From assembly GCA_910585075.1 (NCBI GenBank), contig CAJUED010000005.1:69880-133879 (forward strand): a stretch of 64,000 nt of DNA, in the 5' to 3' direction. A model generated the notes under the pieces. That model had not been told where the DNA came from. It did no database searches and worked only from the letters and a program-made list of their open reading frames with translations. The translations under genes and the position numbers were made by a program. Positions 16,757 to 25,490 of this stretch are shown piece by piece. Every line of letters starts with the position of its first letter. Position 1 is the stretch's first letter. This DNA is from an uncultured Lachnospiraceae bacterium (GTDB lineage Bacteria; Bacillota; Clostridia; Lachnospirales; Lachnospiraceae).

Positions 16757-18127
16757 ATGAGCAAAGAAAATAAAAGACGAATCAGATGGTTTGCAACAGT
16801 TATGTCATTATCAATCATGTTGTCAGTGGTGGAACCGGTAGGTGCTACCACTATTTCTGATTTGGAAAAACAAAAGCAGGAGCTGGAGGAAAAGAAAAAG
16901 GAAGCCGACGCAAAAAAGAAGGAAGAACAGCAAAAGTACAACAGTGCCGCCGGTAAGGCAAGCTCTATTCAGTCTCAGGTGGATGAGGTGGCAGGAGAGA
17001 TTGAGGAAATTGACGCTGCCCTGGTGGAAACCATTGCCAGCGTGGAAATGATTGAGGAGGAAATTGCGGAGAAGGAAGACCAGATTGAGGAGACAAAGGC
17101 TGACCTTGAGGAGGCTAAACAGATAGAGCGGGAGCAGTATGAAGCGATGAAGATACGAATCCAGTTCATGTATGAGAAGGGAAATACTTCTTATATGGAG
17201 CTGCTTCTGGCAAGTGAGAATATGGCGGACATGCTCAACAAAACTGAGTACGTGGAGAAGCTTTATGAGTATGACAGAAAGCTTCTTGAGGAATATCAGG
17301 CCGCGAGGGAAGCGGTGGAGATGCTGCAGGAGAAGCTTGAGGAGGAAATGGCCGAGCTTGAAGCCCAGCAGCATGAGCTGATGGAAGAAAAGGCAAGTCT
17401 TGAGATTATGCTGAATGAAAAGCAGAAAACCTATGAAAATTATGAGGTGCAGCTGGCCAAGGCAAGACAGGAGGCCGCCATTTATAAAGCCAATATCAAG
17501 CGGCAGAATGATGAAATTAAAAAGCTGCAGGCTCAGGCGGCGGATAAGCAATCCGAAATAGAAAAGGCAAAGAAGGCCGAGGAGGAGGCAAGAAAAGCCA
17601 GAGAGCTGGCTTTGCAGAGGGAGGAAGAAGAAAGACGGGCAAAAGAATCCGGAAGCACAGGCTCATCTTCGGACAGTTCCTCCGGGAGTGATTCATCTTC
17701 CGGTTCGTCCTCCGATTCATCGTCATCTTCCGGTTCATCTTCCGGGGGAGGTTATGCGTCAGCTTCCAGCTATTCCGGTTCGGGAAGCAAAGGACAGCAG
17801 ATTGCCAATTATGCCTGCCAGTTTATCGGGAATCCCTATGTACCGGGAGGAACCAGCCTGACGGAAGGGGCGGACTGCTCCGGGTTTGTCTGGAGAGTGT
17901 ATAAGGACTTTGGATACAGCCTGCCCAGAACATCCTACTCCCTTCGAAATTCGGGAACGGGAGTGTCTTATTCGGAGGCAAAACCGGGAGATGTGGTGTG
18001 CTACGCGGGGCATGTGGGGATTTATATCGGGAATGGACAGATTGTGCATGCCAGTACCCAGAGGACGGGGATTAAGATTACGACTGCAACTTATAAGGAG
18101 ATTTTGGCGGTGAGGCGGATCGTGTAA
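16757..18127 (+). CDS. Secreted coiled-coil NlpC/P60 peptidoglycan hydrolase (CwlO-like)
   Basis: Cell-wall hydrolase of 456 residues. A signal peptide ends at about VGA-TT (residue 31). A long coiled coil follows (about 34-300, rich in Glu, Lys and Gln heptads), like the regulatory domain of CwlO/PcsB, which is controlled by FtsEX in other Firmicutes. A Ser/Gly-rich linker (about 297-345) leads to a C-terminal NlpC/P60 domain. The catalytic triad is visible: Cys374 in ADCSGF, His419 in GHVGIY and His431 in VHAST. Such enzymes cut between D-Glu and the diamino acid of the peptide stem. No other ftsEX-type gene is nearby. Confidence 0.92.
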   Translation: MSKENKRRIRWFATVMSLSIMLSVVEPVGATTISDLEKQKQELEEKKKEADAKKKEEQQKYNSAAGKASSIQSQVDEVAGEIEEIDAALVETIASVEMIEEEIAEKEDQIEETKADLEEAKQIEREQYEAMKIRIQFMYEKGNTSYMELLLASENMADMLNKTEYVEKLYEYDRKLLEEYQAAREAVEMLQEKLEEEMAELEAQQHELMEEKASLEIMLNEKQKTYENYEVQLAKARQEAAIYKANIKRQNDEIKKLQAQAADKQSEIEKAKKAEEEARKARELALQREEEERRAKESGSTGSSSDSSSGSDSSSGSSSDSSSSSGSSSGGGYASASSYSGSGSKGQQIANYACQFIGNPYVPGGTSLTEGADCSGFVWRVYKDFGYSLPRTSYSLRNSGTGVSYSEAKPGDVVCYAGHVGIYIGNGQIVHASTQRTGIKITTATYKEILAVRRIV

Positions 18128-18267
18128 GAGGTTGTAAGTTTGTTGCGGTTCAAGGCCGGAAAGGCACATTGGCTGCGTATTTCGTGAGATATGACACAAG
18201 AGTGAGGACAATATCGCCCCGAATAGTTGTTATGAGCGGTGGTTAGGCCGTGAATGGTATCGTAAAC

Positions 18268-18296
18268 TTGTCTAAGGGGCAGGAATACTTTATAAT
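18268..18296 (+). promoter_or_regulatory. Sigma-A-type promoter for clpX
   Basis: TTGTCT and TATAAT are separated by 17 bases, and the ClpX start codon lies 41 bases downstream. The -10 box is a perfect consensus. Confidence 0.65.
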
Positions 18297-18336
18297 GATA
18301 TAGAACAGTATAAAAAAGCGGAAGGATGAGGAAAGA

Positions 18337-19872
18337 ATGTCGGATTTTGATGAGAGAGATAAGAGTGATGAGAAGGAAGAATTGCTTGATATGGATTCGG
18401 ATATGAAAGGAACAGGCGGCGGAGATTCGGATTCGGGGAATGAGGAGAAGAAGAAGGAATATGAGGATGTCTGCTTTATCTGCCGGCGTCCTGAAAGTAA
18501 GGCGGGGAAGATGTTTAAGCTGCCCAACAATATAACGGTGTGTAATGACTGTATGCATAAGACCATGGATACGGTAAGTCAGTTTGACTATCAGGGCATG
18601 CTGAACAATCCCTCGTTTATAGACGACCTGAACAAGAACATGAGCGGTAAGGGATATCCCAACATCCGCTTTGTGAATATTGCGGATTTGCAGGGGGAGG
18701 GAGGAATCCCCAACAAACAGAGGTTGAAAAAGAAAAAGCCGAAGGCCGGGGAGGAACCGGTGTTGGATATCAAAAATATCCCGCCGCCCCACAGGATCAA
18801 AGCCCAGCTGGATGAATATGTGGTTGGACAGGAGCATGCGAAAAAGGTGATTTCCGTGGCAGTGTATAATCATTATAAGAGAGTGGCCACGGGAACCATG
18901 GACGATATTGAGATCGAGAAGTCCAACATGCTGATGATCGGGCCTACGGGCTGCGGTAAAACCTACCTTGTAAAAACCCTTGCAAGGCTTTTGGATGTGC
19001 CTCTTGCTATTGCGGATGCCACTTCTTTGACGGAAGCAGGGTATATAGGGGATGATATTGAGAGCGTGATTTCCAAGCTTCTGGCGGCTTCCGACAATGA
19101 TGTGGAAAAGGCGGAGAGGGGCATTGTCTTTATAGACGAGATTGACAAGATTGCCAGAAAGAAAAACACCACCAGCCGGGACGTCAGCGGCGAGAGCGTG
19201 CAGCAGGGGATGCTGCGGCTTTTAGAGGGAGCGGATGTGGAAGTGCCGGTGGGAGCTAACAGCAAAAACGCCATGGTGCCCCTGGCAACCATCAACACCA
19301 GGAACATTCTCTTTATCTGCGGCGGCGCTTTTCCGGATTTGGAGGAAATCATCAAGCAGCGCTTAAGAAAGCAGACCGCTATTGGATTTAACGCGGAGCT
19401 GAAGGATAAATTTGACAAGGATAAGGAAATCCTCAGTAAGGTGACAGTGGAGGATTTGAGAAAATTCGGTATGATACCGGAGTTTTTGGGACGTCTTCCT
19501 GTTATTTATACGTTGGCGGCGCTGGACAAGGCCATGATGGTAAAAATTTTAAAGGAGCCCAAGAACGCTATCTTAAAGCAGTATCAGAAGCTTCTTGAGC
19601 TGGACGAGGTGAAGCTGGAATTTGATGACGACGCCCTTGAGGCCATAGCGGAAAAGGCAATGGAAAAGGACACCGGCGCAAGGGCCCTTCGGGCGATTAT
19701 TGAGGAATTTATGCTGGATATTATGTATGAGATTCCAAAGGATGATAACATTGGACGGGTGACCATCACCAGGGCGTATATTGAGGGGACAGGCGGGCCG
19801 GTGATTGATATCCGCAGCATGAGCGGGGAAAATCCGGATAATTTGAATGTGATTGAGGATAAGAGTATGTAA
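18337..19872 (+). CDS. clpX: ATP-dependent Clp protease ATP-binding subunit ClpX (long form)
   Basis: AAA+ unfoldase that feeds substrates to ClpP. The N-terminal zinc-binding domain has Cys46, Cys49, Cys69 and Cys72. Walker A is GPTGCGKT (202-209), Walker B FIDEID (265-270), and the pore loop GYIG (235-238). The ClpP-docking IGF tripeptide is at 349-351, so it should work with ClpP. At 511 residues it is about 85 longer than typical ClpX: the extra sequence is an acidic tail of about 42 residues before the zinc domain and longer linkers. No clpP or tig gene lies beside it, unlike the classical tig-clpP-clpX order, so it may be a second ClpX paralogue. Confidence 0.92.
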   Translation: MSDFDERDKSDEKEELLDMDSDMKGTGGGDSDSGNEEKKKEYEDVCFICRRPESKAGKMFKLPNNITVCNDCMHKTMDTVSQFDYQGMLNNPSFIDDLNKNMSGKGYPNIRFVNIADLQGEGGIPNKQRLKKKKPKAGEEPVLDIKNIPPPHRIKAQLDEYVVGQEHAKKVISVAVYNHYKRVATGTMDDIEIEKSNMLMIGPTGCGKTYLVKTLARLLDVPLAIADATSLTEAGYIGDDIESVISKLLAASDNDVEKAERGIVFIDEIDKIARKKNTTSRDVSGESVQQGMLRLLEGADVEVPVGANSKNAMVPLATINTRNILFICGGAFPDLEEIIKQRLRKQTAIGFNAELKDKFDKDKEILSKVTVEDLRKFGMIPEFLGRLPVIYTLAALDKAMMVKILKEPKNAILKQYQKLLELDEVKLEFDDDALEAIAEKAMEKDTGARALRAIIEEFMLDIMYEIPKDDNIGRVTITRAYIEGTGGPVIDIRSMSGENPDNLNVIEDKSM

Positions 19873-20068
19873 TGCCGGGGATACGGACGGCGAAAATCGT
19901 GATTCCCGTGAGCAACGAGTCAAAGTCATGCTTGCAGAGAACCTTTGGTTCTCTTGGCCTTAGACGACTGCCGCGAGGAGCTAACCACACAGCGAAGATG
20001 TGTTTTGCTGTGCAGCGGGGTTATTGACTGGAAAATAAAAGGAGAATATAAGAGAGGAAATATACAGG

Positions 20069-20118
20069 AACAGAGTCGTAAACTGTGGATTGACAGGGCA
20101 GTTTGCGACTCTGTTTTT
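20069..20118 (+). terminator. Long-stem intrinsic terminator
   Basis: A 17-bp stem (AACAGAGTCGTAAACTG with CAGTTTGCGACTCTGTT, one G-U pair) is followed by a T-run. It isolates clpX from the AT-rich cassette downstream. Confidence 0.85.
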
Positions 20119-20183
20119 AATTCCTGCTAGTAATGGGGAAATAGCCCAGTACAGGAGATGCAAAGTATAAGAAGTACTTTTTT

Positions 20184-20218
20184 AATAAGCTGGTACCCAA
20201 AGCCTGACAGCGTTCAAG
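20184..20218 (+). repeat. Dispersed repeat family A, copy 2
   Basis: Starts AATAAGCTGGTACCCAAAG and continues CTGACAGCGTTCAAG. It shares both ends with the other family-A copies but has a changed centre. It lies at the boundary where base composition drops towards the NACHT gene. Confidence 0.5.
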
Positions 20219-20498
20219 TATCTTCAGAGGTCTACTCTGATATAGGCTTTATTTCATTGAAAATATTATGAACGTAGAATATAATTAAGAAAGATGTATC
20301 TGTTAGCCGTCTGACAATGTTTTCAGCGTTCTGGTAAGCTGCTGGAAAAGAGCATTATAGCTGTTAATATATGGATAAACTGAGGAGCATAGAGATAAGG
20401 ATTTGTGCGGTTAATATCAAAGAAAGCGTAAAAGGCAATTAGGTTTCAGAGAGTAAAAAAATAACGAATTAGTTATTGTTTATGAGGTGTATAGATAA

Positions 20499-23400
20499 AT
20501 GAAAATGCTGATGATTTCGGATCTGCATATAAGCGACTGTACGGAGTCTTATTTAAAAAAAATTTATCACAGAATTGATAGGATGGTTGAAATAATTAAC
20601 AGACAAATAGCCCCTCTGGAAATATTAATTGTAGTAATGTGTGGGGATGTTGTAGAGAGTGGAAAGAAGGAATATTATTATAGCGCCCAGAAGATATTCG
20701 ATTATATCAGAAAAAAAGTGGTGGAAGAAAGGGTTGAAGTTGAATTTGTCATGGTTCCAGGTAACCATGACTTATGTGATAATAGCTTTTGCTCTTTTGA
20801 TGATTTCAATAAAAAATACTGTAATGATATTAAAGGGAAATTTGAAACAGATAGCTGTTGTGTGAAGAATATAGAAAACTTTAATTTCATTTTGGCGAAT
20901 TCTACATATCATAGAGACTATAATTATGGAAAAGTAGATTTTGAGGCTGTTGAAAAAAGTGCAAGTCCATTTTTGGATAATATTTTGATTACGCATCATA
21001 GTACGGTGAGCGAAGATGATAATGATACTGCTGCTATTCGTAATATTCCCAGGCTGACTGATGTGATCAACAGAAATAAAATCAGATATCATTTTCATGG
21101 GCATACACATGGGACTTTTTGGACAAGAATTGGAAGTGAAGGCTATTCATTGGGTGTGGGTGCAATGCTCTTTAAGGCCGAGGAGATGGGAAGCCAGTTC
21201 CATCTGATAACAATCGAACGAAATAGGATTGCTAAGGTTGTAAACTATATCTATTTAATCGATCGCGATAAATATATTTCTGATTTGGTATATCCGGAAT
21301 CAGATATTGAAGTTGAGGAAGTAGCTATCATGGAACATAATTATACGTTAAGGTTTCAGTGTCCGAAGGATTATATATCCAGACAGGTTGGACCGTTTGA
21401 TATCGTGCAGAGAGGTGGAATTAGTTTATATTCCAATAAAGAACAGATTAAGCCTCTTTACGAGCTAATGATGGAAAAGGAAAGAATTGTTTTAATTGGA
21501 GAAGCCGGTTCAGGTAAATCATATGAGCTTCAAAATTTGGCATATATGGTAGAACAGTCTAAAACGGCAATTCCTGTATTTGTTAAATTGAATGACTATG
21601 TGGATGAAAAGATTGAAGATTTGATTGCGGATAAGATAGGGAATAACTATAGAGGAGCTGCTATTTTAATTTTTGATGGATTTGATGAAATTGAGGAGCA
21701 AAATCTGAATAATTTTGCAAGAAGAATCAATACTTTTGTTAAAAAGAATCCTAAACAAAAGATAGTCATTTCCAGCAGAAATAATTTTTACAGAAATGCT
21801 CCGGAAGATACGAAGCTAGGTATATTTTACGATTTTTTTGAGTGCTCTTTATGTCCATTGTGTAATACTGATATAGAGCAGTATTTGAAAAATAACGGAA
21901 TTGAAAGAACTTTGTTTATGGAAGAAGTAAAAAATCGGAATTTAAAGGAACAGGTTTATTCTCCTTTTTATTTGTCCTGGTTATCAAGTTTATTTAAAAA
22001 TACAGGGAGTTTGCATAAACTGGATAAATTAATGGGGGAATTGATTAGTGATAGCTTTGAGCAGGATAAAAACAAGTATATTACGACAAAAGATATAGAG
22101 GGCTGTAAGAGAGAAGTAATAAAGAGCTTGGAAGCTTTGGCATTTGCAATGCAATGCATGAGGAAAACGTTCCTTTCTTTGGAAACATATCAGGAACTGA
22201 TAAGCAGAGATGAAAGGGAAATTATAAAATATTGTGGAGTTTTAAAACAGACAAAGGAAGGACAATGGGAATTTGAGCATAACAATTTTAGAGAATATTT
22301 GGCAGCAGAATACATAAAAAATATTCCCTTAAATAAAGTTATCGATTTGGTGACATATAAAGGGAATAAAAAGCGAATAAAAAATTCATGGATGAATGTG
22401 TTGTCGTTTGCAGTAATGATTTACCCAAAACATGAATTATTTGATTGGGTTGTAAAAACAGAGCCTTCTATTGTGGTCAAGTTTGAATCGTCCAGATTAA
22501 ATGAAGATATCAGAACAATTATTTTTTGCAGTATAATGGATAAATATAAGAAGGATAATGTCTGGATATCAAGGGATTGGAACAATGAGGAGGATTTAGC
22601 GAGATTCGGTCAAACAGAAAAATGTATATTGTATTTGCTGGAGGAAATAAGGGAACCGCTTCATTTCAGGTCGCAGTCAAATGCAATTCACATGATTGGG
22701 CATATGACAGACTTCCTGGGAAAAGCGGAAGAAGTAAGAACAGTTTTATTGGAATGTTGTTTTAATGAGAAGACAAGAAGCTATGAAATAGCGGCAGCGA
22801 TTACAGCATTAACAAATAAAGCCTTATATGATAAAGATGATATACAGAAGTTAGTAATCTTTTTTGATGAAAACTATAATTCGGATATTCGCAAAGCTTT
22901 ATATTGTTATATTATTGAGAATAAATTGCAGGATGATATAATCGATTTTGTGTTGGGGGGTATAAAGAATCTGGCTTGTTATGATGCTTCAATTTATAGA
23001 ATGAGAATGGAGATTGAGGACATCTTTCAGAAGCTGAAGGAATACGAATCAGTTGAAAAAGTTTTTGGATTTCTTACAGAAAATGTAGAATGTCATTCGA
23101 TAATGGAATTGTTTAAGCATTTATGGGAGGATTTGTTTAAAAAAGCCGAAACTTTTTTTAAAGAGGGAAAACAGGATATTCTTTCTCTGGTTCAAAAAAT
23201 ATTTTGGAAGTCATCAGTTGCTTATGAAACTAGTATTATGGAAAACGCAAGAGTTTTTTTATTAAATACGAATCAGATTTTCTCCACATATGAATGGATA
23301 TTACAACAGCCTTATCATATTTATAGTGAGTGTATTTTAGAAAATATTATGGATGAAAGGTGCATGGATGATTTTGCAGACAGATATAGAGACAATCTGC

Positions 23401-25454
23401 TTCAAAACAGAGAAATGTTTATTTCTTTTGTAAAAAGAAGCAGAAAAGATAGTTACAGGAATAACGAATTTGTGAAGTTAGTATTTCAAATAGATGCAAT
23501 TAAGATTGAAAAGGAAGAATTAATTGACTATAGCAAAATAAGAAAAGAAGGAGAACAAAAATATTTTAATGCTTTATTTGATAAAAATGAGTTCCAAAAA
23601 TTGATTGAAGAAGTAGCTGAACTTTGCAAGGGAGAAGAAACAACATATAAAGATTTAGAAGAAATGGAATATAATCGTACAGAATTAAGATATGACCTTG
23701 ATATGGTGAAATGGGCGATTTTCAAATATGATATCATAGATAAGAAGGCTGTCAATTTTCTGTCTCATATAGTGTGCTGGGAAGATTTTTCCATTTTAAA
23801 AATATATAAGGAAATAAAAGAAAGAAATAATATAAAAATAGAAGATGAGCACATTCATTATATTAGAAACTATTGTCTGAAAACGGTGGAAGAAATAGAT
23901 TTTGAGCAAGAGATTGAATATAGGAAAGATGGAGGTATCAGCTATACAGCGCGTTGCGCCTGGAGCGTTTTCTTTGCAAATCGTTTTGCGTTTGATTACC
24001 CTAAAGAAATTGTATTAAATATGCTCTTGATAGATCCCTATTTATTCGGTAATGAAAAGAATGAATCAGTTTTTGCTGATTACATTATAAAACGAATAGA
24101 TAGTGATTCATTAAAGCAACAAATATGCAGCAATTTGAAAAAAGGAAAAGTCAAAGGAAATTTGGCTGAACCTTATTTTGAATATTGTTCAAGAAATAAC
24201 ATGGAAGACGCATTGGAATTGGCAGATGCGATATTAAATGACTATGAATACCGGGAATGGATAAGAAAAAAGGCTTTGGATTATACTGCCGAAATAAAAG
24301 GCTATCATTATGTAATGGATAGATATCTGGAAAATGCTGATAAGATAATGCTGAATTTGATGGCAGATAAATTTAACGAATTTAAGGATGAGAGATTGAT
24401 TCAACGAATGATTACTGAAAATCAACTATCGCCGGATAGATTTATATTTATGAAAAAGTTAATTGAGGCAGAAAGTGAATATGGATTGGAACAATATTAC
24501 CAAATGGCAAAAGAGAAAAATGCAGTTCCGGATTTAAATCAGAATACCTGCGAGATTACGGAGGCCATTGGAGAAATTTCTGAAGAAAAGAATATTGATA
24601 TATTGTTTAAATTAGTATTGCTTCGGTTTCAGGAGGGATTTCAGGATAAGCAATATTTTGGATTATATAACAGTACTTATAAGGCTTTAAAAAATATTGC
24701 TCAGAACAATTCGCCAGCCGTAATACAATATCTGGAGCAGATAAAAGCGGATAATTATGATAATCTGGAGTTTAGAAGCTATTGCAGTCATTTATTAATG
24801 GAGATAGAAGATGATTACTATAATAAAGAGGACAAGCCATGGACGGTGAGTGAAATAAAAGCATATATAACGTCTCAAAATATAAAGCGGCAAAGTCCGC
24901 AAAGTGATAAGAAGCAGTCCGAAAAGATCATAAAAGATTTAGTATCGGCATGTATAAAGCTGCAGGCAAACTCAATTTATTATGGAGCATCTGAAAATCA
25001 AAGAAACGATTTCATAAGAGATTTAATGGAAACAGCAGGATATGATGTGAAAGATCAGACAAGAAGGGGGACATCTCTTTCAGGGAAAGAAGCTGGTGAA
25101 ATAGACATATTGATTAAGGAAGAACAGTTGCCAATAACGATTGTAGAAGCCCTAAATTTAAGTAGTATGAATACTACATATTTGAATGGTCACATTAATA
25201 AAATATATAATTATGATACGGCCGGAAATGAGTTTAATGTTTTGTTGGTGTATGTTACAGCCAATGATTTCCATGCATTCTGCAGTAAATATATTCGGCA
25301 TATCAGAGAATTTTCCTATCCGTATCCGAAGATTACAGTAGAGGATATAACAGAAGATTTTCCATATTCGGACATTGTGATATTTAAAACGGTTTTAAAC
25401 AGAAATAATCGTGAAACGGAATTGTATCATATTTGTATATTGCTTGAAAAATAA
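20499..25454 (+). CDS. Metallophosphoesterase-NACHT NTPase with nuclease-like C-terminus (candidate antiphage STAND protein)
   Basis: A 1651-residue multidomain protein. Residues 1-240 are a calcineurin-like metallophosphoesterase with all metal motifs: Asp8-X-His10, Gly49-Asp50, Gly88-Asn-His-Asp91, His166/167 and GHTH (201-204). Residues 325-600 form a STAND/NACHT NTPase: Walker A GEAGSGKS (334-341), Walker B ILIFDGFDEIEE (389-400) with the double acidic pattern, and sensor KIVISSR (421-427). A helical repeat-like region of about 850 residues follows, as in sensor arms. The last 150 residues resemble a PD-(D/E)XK nuclease (GEIDILI at 1533-1539, then IVEAL at 1548-1552), but the usual Lys of E-X-K is Leu. 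Bacterial STAND proteins of this build sense phage proteins and fire an effector; that function is inferred here. Strongly AT-rich compared with flanking genes, suggesting transfer. Confidence 0.8.
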   Translation: MKMLMISDLHISDCTESYLKKIYHRIDRMVEIINRQIAPLEILIVVMCGDVVESGKKEYYYSAQKIFDYIRKKVVEERVEVEFVMVPGNHDLCDNSFCSFDDFNKKYCNDIKGKFETDSCCVKNIENFNFILANSTYHRDYNYGKVDFEAVEKSASPFLDNILITHHSTVSEDDNDTAAIRNIPRLTDVINRNKIRYHFHGHTHGTFWTRIGSEGYSLGVGAMLFKAEEMGSQFHLITIERNRIAKVVNYIYLIDRDKYISDLVYPESDIEVEEVAIMEHNYTLRFQCPKDYISRQVGPFDIVQRGGISLYSNKEQIKPLYELMMEKERIVLIGEAGSGKSYELQNLAYMVEQSKTAIPVFVKLNDYVDEKIEDLIADKIGNNYRGAAILIFDGFDEIEEQNLNNFARRINTFVKKNPKQKIVISSRNNFYRNAPEDTKLGIFYDFFECSLCPLCNTDIEQYLKNNGIERTLFMEEVKNRNLKEQVYSPFYLSWLSSLFKNTGSLHKLDKLMGELISDSFEQDKNKYITTKDIEGCKREVIKSLEALAFAMQCMRKTFLSLETYQELISRDEREIIKYCGVLKQTKEGQWEFEHNNFREYLAAEYIKNIPLNKVIDLVTYKGNKKRIKNSWMNVLSFAVMIYPKHELFDWVVKTEPSIVVKFESSRLNEDIRTIIFCSIMDKYKKDNVWISRDWNNEEDLARFGQTEKCILYLLEEIREPLHFRSQSNAIHMIGHMTDFLGKAEEVRTVLLECCFNEKTRSYEIAAAITALTNKALYDKDDIQKLVIFFDENYNSDIRKALYCYIIENKLQDDIIDFVLGGIKNLACYDASIYRMRMEIEDIFQKLKEYESVEKVFGFLTENVECHSIMELFKHLWEDLFKKAETFFKEGKQDILSLVQKIFWKSSVAYETSIMENARVFLLNTNQIFSTYEWILQQPYHIYSECILENIMDERCMDDFADRYRDNLLQNREMFISFVKRSRKDSYRNNEFVKLVFQIDAIKIEKEELIDYSKIRKEGEQKYFNALFDKNEFQKLIEEVAELCKGEETTYKDLEEMEYNRTELRYDLDMVKWAIFKYDIIDKKAVNFLSHIVCWEDFSILKIYKEIKERNNIKIEDEHIHYIRNYCLKTVEEIDFEQEIEYRKDGGISYTARCAWSVFFANRFAFDYPKEIVLNMLLIDPYLFGNEKNESVFADYIIKRIDSDSLKQQICSNLKKGKVKGNLAEPYFEYCSRNNMEDALELADAILNDYEYREWIRKKALDYTAEIKGYHYVMDRYLENADKIMLNLMADKFNEFKDERLIQRMITENQLSPDRFIFMKKLIEAESEYGLEQYYQMAKEKNAVPDLNQNTCEITEAIGEISEEKNIDILFKLVLLRFQEGFQDKQYFGLYNSTYKALKNIAQNNSPAVIQYLEQIKADNYDNLEFRSYCSHLLMEIEDDYYNKEDKPWTVSEIKAYITSQNIKRQSPQSDKKQSEKIIKDLVSACIKLQANSIYYGASENQRNDFIRDLMETAGYDVKDQTRRGTSLSGKEAGEIDILIKEEQLPITIVEALNLSSMNTTYLNGHINKIYNYDTAGNEFNVLLVYVTANDFHAFCSKYIRHIREFSYPYPKITVEDITEDFPYSDIVIFKTVLNRNNRETELYHICILLEK

Positions 25455-25490
25455 GTAATTTATGAAATATCGGGGTGAGGGGTAAGAAGT

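Larger units (their letters stand above)
19873..20498 (+). other. 626-base intergenic region before the NACHT cassette
   Basis: No supported gene lies here. It holds a short hairpin (AGAGAACC with GGTTCTCT, 19936-19954), the terminator at 20069-20118, a family-A repeat at 20184 and an AT-rich stretch that must carry the promoter of the large gene at 20499. A GAGGTG ribosome site lies at 20482. Confidence 0.5.

Noticed and set aside
16823..17551. A 242-codon reverse-strand frame
   Set aside because: It is the antisense of the coiled-coil region of the NlpC/P60 gene; the Leu/His-rich product is the mirror of Glu/Lys codons.
18245..18259. 15-mer AGGCCGTGAATGGTA shared with 57708-57722
   Set aside because: A 15-base match is expected about once or twice by chance in 64 kb, and the flanks differ.
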